Shown: positions 38,046 through 43,549 of the stretch, piece after piece
Numbering within the stretch: position 1 is the first letter of the stretch
How the letters are laid out: every line of letters begins with the position of its first letter
DNA from: Candidatus Thermoplasmatota archaeon
GTDB lineage: Archaea; Thermoplasmatota; Thermoplasmata; UBA10834
Assembly: GCA_018814355.1 (NCBI GenBank)
Contig: JAHIZT010000113.1
Span: forward strand, 1-43,549
Direction: 5' to 3'
Length of the DNA stretch: 43,549 bases
Made by a program: the position numbers and the translations under genes
Notes under the pieces: generated by a model
What the model was told of the DNA's origin: nothing
What the model saw: only the letters and a program-made list of their open reading frames with translations
Databases searched by the model: none

Positions 38046-38062
38046 GGTAGTCTTTTTCTACC
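38046..38062 (+). terminator. Hairpin and T run after ABC operon
   Basis: GGTAG (38046-38050) and CTACC (38058-38062) can pair around a loop TCTTTTT. The T-rich loop, 15 bases after the permease stop, is a plausible archaeal terminator and lies just before the tRNA-Arg. Confidence 0.35.
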
Positions 38063-38100
38063 GATGTCTTCATGGAGGTGTCTGCGCACAAGCCATACAA

Positions 38101-38174
38101 GCCCGAGTGGGGTAGCTTGGACATCCTAGAAGCCTGCGGAGCTTCGGACCTGGGTTCGAATCCCAGCTCGGGCG
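38101..38174 (+). tRNA. tRNA-Arg (GCG)
   Basis: A 74-nt uninterrupted cloverleaf: acceptor GCCCGAG/CTCGGGC, anticodon stem GAAGC/GCTTC with loop CTGCGGA (anticodon GCG at 38136-38138, reading CGC), T stem CTGGG/CCCAG with loop TTCGAAT, discriminator G. The D arm has a weak G-T and one T-T contact, as in many archaeal tRNA-Arg. CCA is not encoded. There is no intron, in contrast to the tRNA-Lys. Confidence 0.94.
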
Positions 38175-38269
38175 CCTGCGCACTCTCCATGGCGGGCCAG
38201 ATGCCTGTCGGTTCGTTAGCTGCTCCTCGTCGCACCAGATAAGAGAAGGGATTCTGCAGCCCGGAACGC
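38175..38269. other. Spacer between tRNA-Arg and MttB-like gene
   Basis: These 95 bases carry no credible ORF or promoter. They separate the plus-strand tRNA from the 3' end of the minus-strand MttB-like gene. Confidence 0.4.
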
Positions 38270-39703
38270 TCAGTGCTTCCTGGAGATGCCTTTGAACAAT
38301 TCATCCATCCTTCTAGACTCATCCTTGGAGACGACGGGCGCTCTTGCACCCTTCAGGATGCGCTGAGCCTCATCATTCGCTTTCCTCAACAGATCCCCCC
38401 TCTTTCCATTGTCAGTCTTTCCGGAGAAGACCGCCCCGGGTTTGGTGGTTGAAATGAATTCCGTCTTGAACCGGGCTAGGGAGTGTCTTTTGCCGAGGAA
38501 ATTGCCGTCGAGCCCTGCGTCTCTGATGGTCTCGAATGATATGGCCTGGTCATCAGCGCTGAACTCGCGAGAGAAATCGCGGGCTACATCCCAGACCCAT
38601 GCATCGACTACCAACTGCTCATAGGAGGCTCCTGCTGCCTGATCCACGCCTCCGAATCCGGATCCAAGATCTGAGGGCACAAGCCCCATCATCGACATCG
38701 AGGGCACCCCCTCCTGAACTGATGCAAGCGACAGTGAGCTCGACTCCAAGCCTATCCCTGCGACCATCGTCGGCAGACCGTAGTACCTTCCCATCTGACC
38801 TGCCCCAGTGCGAAGTAGTTGCGCCTCCAGAGCTCCATAATCAATCGAGCCGGTCACCAAATCTCCTGGCACGGAATCGCTGCTGTAGATCCACGGAGCT
38901 CCCTTCTCGGCAGCCTGCGATATGACAAGGCTAGCCAGATTCTCAGCGTTCACTTGAGCAATTGTTCCTGATAGCGTCACGGGCGAAGTGAGGCCCGCGA
39001 CTGATGCGACCATCGCCACAACGGGCACACCGGCTTTTGCGAATTCCACCTGCGCCTCAGCCAACCCGCCCTCGAATGTCAATGGAGATATCGGACACTC
39101 GGTGCCTGAGAATATTGGGTTCTTCTTCAGGTTCTCAGGGCCGTCCGTCAAGATAGATGCAAGGGCTATCATTTCCCGTGCCTCCTCTGCATCCGACGCA
39201 CCCCCCTGGAAATGTTTCCGTGTGTTCTCTAAGCCAGTCTTGAACTCAGAAATGTTCTTGAGTTCCAGCGGTTGGTCCAGCGCACCCACCATGCCCCATG
39301 CGAAGTCCACCTGAGGAAGCGATTCAACAATGACCGTGAAGTTCTGGACATCCTCCAAAGTGGATGGCCTCGTCGCTCCAGTGAGCATTTCCTTGATGTA
39401 TACACCTTCACCGCCGTTGGATACATGGAGCCTGTTGTGATCCGGGATTCTCATGTCGCCTTTGCCATCTCTGGTAGCGAGCAGGATCGATTTCGGGGCG
39501 TGTGCGAGGGCAGATTTCACAAGCTCCTGGGGCACGCGCACCCGTTTCCCATCCTTGGAAAGCATCGAGCCAGAGTCAACAAGCATCTTAGTGACGACGT
39601 CGCTGTGCACGACCACCCCGACTTCCTCCAGAACTCTTATGGAAGTGTCGTGGATTCTTCTGATCTCAGTGCTTGTCAGAAACTCCAATCTGCCCTTGGC
39701 CAT
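38270..39703 (-). CDS. MttB-superfamily methyltransferase, copy 1 (no pyrrolysine codon)
   Basis: The 477-residue protein belongs to the trimethylamine:corrinoid methyltransferase (MttB) superfamily, a TIM-barrel family that moves methyl groups from quaternary or tertiary amines to a corrinoid protein. Matches include ECPISPLTFEGG, INVENL-like QVNAENLASLVISQ, YYGLPTMVAGIGL and GNFLGKRHSLARFKTEF. The frame has no in-frame TAG, so it is of the non-pyrrolysine type, whose characterised members act on glycine betaine or other quaternary amines. ATG 39703 is chosen for its GAGGGATTG ribosome-binding site; the frame upstream to 39850 shows no similarity. It is the more divergent copy. No corrinoid protein gene is present in the window. 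Confidence 0.88.
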   Translation of the reverse strand: MAKGRLEFLTSTEIRRIHDTSIRVLEEVGVVVHSDVVTKMLVDSGSMLSKDGKRVRVPQELVKSALAHAPKSILLATRDGKGDMRIPDHNRLHVSNGGEGVYIKEMLTGATRPSTLEDVQNFTVIVESLPQVDFAWGMVGALDQPLELKNISEFKTGLENTRKHFQGGASDAEEAREMIALASILTDGPENLKKNPIFSGTECPISPLTFEGGLAEAQVEFAKAGVPVVAMVASVAGLTSPVTLSGTIAQVNAENLASLVISQAAEKGAPWIYSSDSVPGDLVTGSIDYGALEAQLLRTGAGQMGRYYGLPTMVAGIGLESSSLSLASVQEGVPSMSMMGLVPSDLGSGFGGVDQAAGASYEQLVVDAWVWDVARDFSREFSADDQAISFETIRDAGLDGNFLGKRHSLARFKTEFISTTKPGAVFSGKTDNGKRGDLLRKANDEAQRILKGARAPVVSKDESRRMDELFKGISRKH

Positions 39704-39880
39704 GGTCAATCCCTCGTTTGCTGTATCGTAGAAGCGGTTCGTGTGAAAGTACTTTTTGTTGTAAGAGGGGTCAGAGGCCGCAGTAGACGTGCGCCTAGGT
39801 CGGTGAGATGATTGAGGGACATTCGGCTGGAGCGTCGGAGCTTGAACCACTCCTATCCGTACAGCTGAAGGCTCGGAGGC
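39704..39880 (-). promoter_or_regulatory. Spacer between the two MttB-like genes
   Basis: The 177 bases hold no convincing ORF. On the minus strand an AT-rich ACAAAAAGTACTTTC lies about 40-55 bases before the copy 1 start and may be a separate promoter; a Shine-Dalgarno GAGGG is close to the ATG. The two methyltransferase genes may therefore be regulated separately. Confidence 0.3.
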
Positions 39881-41308
39881 CTACTTCTCGCGCCCATTCT
39901 TGGCATCCTGGAGAATCTTATCGATGTCCCTTTTCTGCTCCCTCTCGAGTGGGGGCACATCGTGTTCTTTGAGTATTACTGCTACTCGTTCCTTCGCCCT
40001 CGCGCGCATGTCCTTCGCCCCGAGCTTGAGCCAGTTGTCATAGATGTTCCTGTCAGAGAGCACTGGCCTCCAGATATCCTTCTTCGTGTGCTCCAATGTG
40101 TGTCTCGTGCCGATGAACCCGCCTCCCGGACCGATCTTGTCAACCAAGTTCAGGGCGAGGCTCTCGTCATCGACGTCAATCCCCCTCTTGATTCTGAGAA
40201 GGGCGCCCGCGACTTCGTCATCAATGACGAGTTGTTCGACGCTGTATGTGGTAGCAGAGCTGAGGACGGCGGGGCCAAATACAATGTCACTTCCTGCCAG
40301 GACGGGTGGAAGGCCCGTCATCGTCTTTTCGTACATTGCCTGGTCGCCAGGGAGCTTTGCGTCTGTGCTGATGCCGCCGACCAGACAAGGTATCTGATAA
40401 TGGTGGGCTAGCTGGACGGCTGCCACGTTGATCAGAGCTCTCTCGGGCGCTCCCAACGCAAGGATTCCAGTCCTCATGTCCATCACGGAGGCGACTGAGC
40501 CGTAGATGACTGGGCATCCTGGTGCGAACAGCTGGCAAATGGCTATCCCCGCCAAAACCTCCGCATTAATCAGGGCAAGTTCGCCAGCGAGAGTCACTGG
40601 TGCAGTGCCACCGCCCATCGCCATGCTGAGGACGTCGTATGGCATCCCAGCTCTGGCGGATTCGACCATCGCCTCTGTGTTTGCCTTGTCGAATTGGAGC
40701 GGGCTTACCGGACATCCTCCCATCGAAACCACAGGGGATTTCCTGAAAGCATCCTCTCCCCCTGCGATCGTGTGAGCGATTCTGATGAAGTGTTTTGTCA
40801 TTTCGGTTCCCTGGCACTCGTGAGCAACGTGCTTTGTCGTGTTCTCGATGGCCGCGACCGTTTCCTTCAAGAAGTGCAGCTTCCCTTCTGCGTCGTGGGC
40901 TACAACTGTTGGGCCGTAGAACGCGATGTTTTCGAGCGCGTCAGCCACTCTTGCGAATTGGCAGATATCAGCGAGCACAGATTGTCTGACTTTGCCCGTC
41001 TCGTGATCGAGCACCTTTATGCCAGTTGCGGAGTTAGTGAAGTGAGTGGAACCAGACCCTAGCTCGACAGACCGACGATGGTCTCGCGCGGCCAACATGA
41101 ACCTGGAAGGTGCGTTCTCAATCGAATTCGTGATGAGTCTCTCCGGAAGCCTAGCGCGTGACTTTCCAAAATCCACGTCTGCTCCACCGTCTTCTAGCTG
41201 CTTCAAGGACTGTCTTTCGTAGACAGCGACGCCAGTTCTGCCGAGGATTGCCATCGAAGCGTCATGGATTCTCTGGAGATTCTCCTCGTTCAGCACTTCG
41301 AAATGCAA
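39881..41308 (-). CDS. MttB-superfamily methyltransferase, copy 2 (no pyrrolysine codon)
   Basis: The 475-residue protein is a second, clearly different MttB homologue. Diagnostic parts are GGCPVSPLQFDKANTEAMVE, GSVASVMDMRTGILALGAPE, GGISTDAKLPGDQAMYEKTM and GGGFIGTRHTLEHTK, which are close to the classical family pattern. There is no in-frame stop to be read as pyrrolysine. TTG 41308 is the preferred start because GAGGGG lies six bases upstream, giving the usual length; an ATG at 41452 would extend into the divergent gene. It is upstream of copy 1 on the same strand and faces away from the HdrD-like gene. The substrate is unknown. Confidence 0.9.
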   Translation of the reverse strand: MHFEVLNEENLQRIHDASMAILGRTGVAVYERQSLKQLEDGGADVDFGKSRARLPERLITNSIENAPSRFMLAARDHRRSVELGSGSTHFTNSATGIKVLDHETGKVRQSVLADICQFARVADALENIAFYGPTVVAHDAEGKLHFLKETVAAIENTTKHVAHECQGTEMTKHFIRIAHTIAGGEDAFRKSPVVSMGGCPVSPLQFDKANTEAMVESARAGMPYDVLSMAMGGGTAPVTLAGELALINAEVLAGIAICQLFAPGCPVIYGSVASVMDMRTGILALGAPERALINVAAVQLAHHYQIPCLVGGISTDAKLPGDQAMYEKTMTGLPPVLAGSDIVFGPAVLSSATTYSVEQLVIDDEVAGALLRIKRGIDVDDESLALNLVDKIGPGGGFIGTRHTLEHTKKDIWRPVLSDRNIYDNWLKLGAKDMRARAKERVAVILKEHDVPPLEREQKRDIDKILQDAKNGREK

Positions 41309-41450
41309 ATACAGCCCCTCTCTTCTGTCTTGACATATGCGGTCGAGTAAATCTCTCTTGCTGAGTCCGACATATCCAAACGGTAAAATACGGCTCTCCC
41401 AATCACGGTTAGTTTCCTGGAATAGTCGCCAGCAACGGAGTTTGTGCAAC
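41309..41450. promoter_or_regulatory. Divergent promoter region between MttB-like and HdrD-like genes
   Basis: The 142 bases separate two divergent pairs. On the plus strand GGTAAAATACGG (41381-41392) is TATA-like for the HdrD-like gene. On the minus strand GCATATGTC near 41335 lies about 25-30 bases from the MttB copy 2 start. A common regulator would be natural here. Confidence 0.35.
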
Positions 41451-42617
41451 ATGGATCAGGCGCTATCTGAGATGCTCGAGATATCTGAGAAATGCGCGAG
41501 GTGCCGATGCGGATGCTGCAAGGACGAGTGTCCAATGTACTCGGAGATGCTGGAGGAGAGCATATCCCCAAAGGGGAGGAACGTCCTGATCAGAGCGATC
41601 TCCGAAGGGGTCCTCCAGCCAGATGAGCGCGCTGTAAGGATCGCCTACTCATGCCTTCTCTGCAGAAGGGACGAGCTGTCCTGCACTGCTAAACTGAAGA
41701 ACGCCGAGGCGACCGAGACTTTCCGCAAGTACCTTATCGACAAAGGTGTACCGCTACTGCCCGAGCACGACATACTTGCCAAGAGCCTCGAAAACTATGG
41801 AAACCCTTGGCAGGAGCCAAAGACCGCCAGAAGACGCTGGGCGAAGGAATTCGCGAGGAGGAGGCTCGTCCCAGGAAAGACAGACACTCTGTTCTATGTC
41901 GGATGTACGTTCGCGCTCGACAGGACTCTCCAAGAAAGCCCTAAGGCTCTCGCCCGTTTGATGGACCGAGCAGGAGAGAGCTACGGCCTCCTTCTTGAGG
42001 ATGAGGTATGCTGCGGTTCGACAGTGAAACGCATAGGCCACTCGAAGCTGTTCGAAAAGCTCCGGAAGGAAAACGAGAATCGCATCAGGAACACGGGGGT
42101 GAAGCGAATAGTGACCGCCTGCTCAGGATGCTTCAAGACTCTCAAACAGGACTACCCAGGCTTGGCAAAGGACGTGGAGATACTCCATTCCACTGAATAC
42201 CTGGCCAGACTTGTCAAGGATGGAAGGCTGAATTTCAAACGGTCGGATGCAAAGGTCACCTACCATGACCCGTGCCATCTCGGCAGACACGCTGAGGTGT
42301 ACGATGCTCCTAGAGAGCTCCTCAACGCGATTCCCGGTCTGAGGCTGACTGAGATGAAGAACTCGAGGGACCTTTCCCGATGCTGCGGGGGAGGGGCCGG
42401 CGTCAAGACGGCGTATCCAGAGATATCCGGCAAGGCCGCGATCAGAAGGCTCAAGGAAGCCGAGAAGTCGGGTGCAGAAATCCTTGCGACTACTTGCCCC
42501 TTCTGCGTGCAGACCCTGAAGGAGGCGGCGAAGGCCACTGGTTCGGATATCGAAGTCGTCGAGCTCTCGGTGTTGCTCGATCGTCTTTCCGAACACAAGG
42601 AAGTGCACATTGGATGA
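41451..42617 (+). CDS. HdrD/GlcF-like iron-sulfur protein with two CCG domains
   Basis: The 388-residue protein has an N-terminal ferredoxin-like part and two cysteine-rich CCG domains (CCGSTVKR with ACSGCF; CCGGGAG with DPCHLG and TCPFC), the layout of HdrD, GlcF and LutA-type subunits that pass electrons to or from a flavoprotein. The first cluster region is unusually Cys-rich (C15-x2-C18-x-C20-x-CC-x3-CP). The second (C68-LL-C71-RRDELS-C78-T) lacks the third cysteine of the CxxCxxCxxxCP pattern, with Asp74 in its place. ATG 41451 is the start, as upstream residues are unrelated. The stop overlaps the next gene (ATGA). Confidence 0.88.
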   Translation: MDQALSEMLEISEKCARCRCGCCKDECPMYSEMLEESISPKGRNVLIRAISEGVLQPDERAVRIAYSCLLCRRDELSCTAKLKNAEATETFRKYLIDKGVPLLPEHDILAKSLENYGNPWQEPKTARRRWAKEFARRRLVPGKTDTLFYVGCTFALDRTLQESPKALARLMDRAGESYGLLLEDEVCCGSTVKRIGHSKLFEKLRKENENRIRNTGVKRIVTACSGCFKTLKQDYPGLAKDVEILHSTEYLARLVKDGRLNFKRSDAKVTYHDPCHLGRHAEVYDAPRELLNAIPGLRLTEMKNSRDLSRCCGGGAGVKTAYPEISGKAAIRRLKEAEKSGAEILATTCPFCVQTLKEAAKATGSDIEVVELSVLLDRLSEHKEVHIG

Positions 42618-43549
42618 TCGATGCTCTCAAACGTGAGGAGTTGAGAAGCCGGCTCGTGAAGGCCCTTGGGGAACAGAGAGTGCTTTGGAAGGAAGCTGAT
42701 CTTCTCCCGTACACAAAGGACACCTACAGAATCAGGTTTGATGAAGAGTTCAAGTATCTCCCTGATGCGGTGGTCTTCCCAGATACTACGACCGATGTCC
42801 AGAAGGTAGTCCAAATAGCTGCCGAAATCAAGGTGCCGATCATCCCTAAGGGCGGAGGATCAAACCGGACAGGGATGCTGGTCCCCATCCATGGCGGAAT
42901 CGTTGTAGACACGATAAGGATGAATCGCATAGTCGAAATCAGCGCACCCAACCTCTATGTGACAGTCCAGCCAGGCATCACCCTCAAGGAGCTAGAGGAA
43001 CGCCTTTTCGAGCATGGTCTCGCACTAAACCAGGAGCAGGGCTCGCTCAGAATCGCCACAGTCGGCGGGTCTATCGCCACCTCCGGATTCAGCAGGAAGC
43101 ATCAGAAGTACGGAACCATCGCGGACCGGATCATGTCCCTCGAGGTGGTCCTGGCGGATGGAAGCATCCTCCGGACCGGCCCCAAGGTCCTCTACACATC
43201 CACTGGTTATCGGCTCCATCAGCTGTTCATAGCCTCTGAGGGGACTCTCGGGATCATAACGGAGGCCACGCTCAGGGTCGAACCGCTGCCCGAGGCCAGG
43301 GATGCCATCATGGCTTTCTATGACGATTTCTGGAAATCGATCGAGGTCGCCGAGAGGCTCATGGGCTCTGGCGTCACGTTCGCTGCAAGCGAGGCATTCG
43401 AGGTCGAAGACGCTGAGCCATACGGAGGACCGAAGGGTGAGACCTCGATATTCTACGTGCTCCTCGAGGGAACGAAGGGCGAGGTGGAGGCCGAGACCGC
43501 CTTCGTCAGCAGGATAATGAAGGAAACGGGCGGCGTGATGTCAAGTCCC
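42614..43549 (+). CDS. GlcD-like FAD-linked oxidoreductase, N-terminal 312 codons (runs off window)
   Basis: The frame starts at ATG 42614, overlapping the HdrD-like stop, and remains open to the end. It has the PCMH-type FAD-binding segments PKGGGSNRTGM, VTVQPGITLKELEE, GSLRIATVGGSIATSG and GTLGIITEATLRVEP. It belongs with glycolate/D-lactate dehydrogenase subunits (GlcD, COG0277), which oxidise 2-hydroxy acids using FAD and hand electrons to a GlcF/HdrD-like partner such as the preceding protein. In some archaea GlcD-HdrD pairs are proposed to act on heterodisulfides. The substrate cannot be read from the part seen. Confidence 0.9.
   Translation, partial: MIDALKREELRSRLVKALGEQRVLWKEADLLPYTKDTYRIRFDEEFKYLPDAVVFPDTTTDVQKVVQIAAEIKVPIIPKGGGSNRTGMLVPIHGGIVVDTIRMNRIVEISAPNLYVTVQPGITLKELEERLFEHGLALNQEQGSLRIATVGGSIATSGFSRKHQKYGTIADRIMSLEVVLADGSILRTGPKVLYTSTGYRLHQLFIASEGTLGIITEATLRVEPLPEARDAIMAFYDDFWKSIEVAERLMGSGVTFAASEAFEVEDAEPYGGPKGETSIFYVLLEGTKGEVEAETAFVSRIMKETGGVMSSP

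Noticed and set aside
39704-39850. 49-residue N-terminal extension of MttB-like copy 1
   Set aside because: It has no similarity to the family, and a good Shine-Dalgarno precedes the ATG at 39703.
38270-41308. Pyrrolysine (in-frame TAG) in the MttB-like genes
   Set aside because: Both frames are uninterrupted through the full family length, so no amber readthrough is needed.
41337-41450. N-terminal extension of the HdrD-like protein
   Set aside because: Residues before the ATG at 41451 are Ser/Arg-rich, overlap the divergent promoter region and do not match the family.

Overview
The window is a GC-rich stretch of an archaeal chromosome, most likely from a member of the Thermoplasmatota (Thermoplasmata or a Methanomassiliicoccales-like relative). 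The archaeal assignment rests on the genes: DNA primase large subunit, an RNA polymerase operon of the rpoH-rpoB-rpoA1-rpoA2-rpl30e-nusA type, GatD/GatE, elongation factor 1-beta, ribosomal protein S17e, an STT3/AglB oligosaccharyltransferase, archaeal zinc-ribbon families, TATA-box promoters, and GTG/TTG starts. An undivided rpoB together with an A'/A'' split fits Thermoplasmata better than halobacteria or class I/II methanogens. The lineage is an inference. No phage, plasmid, insertion sequence, rRNA or CRISPR array was seen, and no stretch over 300 bases lacks a gene.

Layout. 1-2033 (minus): a COG1031-type radical SAM protein followed by the start of priL. 2257-3693: malic enzyme with a lysine-rich N-terminus. 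3756-4200 (minus): small zinc-finger protein plus aEF-1beta. 4348-4839: flavodoxin. 5089-5232: tRNA-Lys(UUU), interrupted twice at unusual positions (D-loop and T-loop). 5320-14130: the RNA polymerase operon, with stop/start overlaps or gaps of a few bases throughout. 14117-15954: a COG2108-type radical SAM gene (minus) and pyrF. 16110-23470: a 2186-residue AglB-like oligosaccharyltransferase with a long tail of beta-sandwich repeats, overlapping a secreted CARDB-like membrane-anchored protein. 23566-29347: thioredoxin, translin and purD (minus), gatD-gatE, and a small unknown ORF. 29348-35289: housekeeping genes (HemK2-like methyltransferase, rhomboid, metallo-beta-lactamase fold, HVO_0476-type zinc finger, Pcm, HAD phosphatase, TraB-like, ThyX, S17e). 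35375-38030: a three-gene ABC-2 exporter. 38101-38174: tRNA-Arg(GCG). 38270-43549: two MttB-superfamily methyltransferases (minus), divergent from an HdrD/GlcF-like iron-sulfur protein and a GlcD-like flavoprotein that runs off the window.

Most distinctive points. First, the tRNA-Lys precursor carries a 40-nt intron at 20/21 and a 30-nt intron at 59/60. Both are bounded by bulge-helix-bulge-like structures, and removing them restores a perfect cloverleaf. This implies a splicing endonuclease with relaxed specificity. Second, the MttB pair opposite an HdrD-like/GlcD-like pair looks like a pyrrolysine-independent methyl-transfer and electron-transfer module whose substrate cannot be read from sequence. 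Third, the oligosaccharyltransferase is roughly twice the usual length. Lineage-specific additions are also visible in RpoB (internal zinc ribbon), RpoA'' (N-terminal extension) and malic enzyme (basic tail).

Functionally, most of the window is information processing (primase, RNA polymerase, NusA, tRNAs, EF-1beta, GatDE, S17e, HemK2) interleaved with nucleotide synthesis (pyrF, purD, thyX), redox proteins (flavodoxin, thioredoxin, malic enzyme) and envelope functions (AglB, CARDB, rhomboid, ABC exporter).
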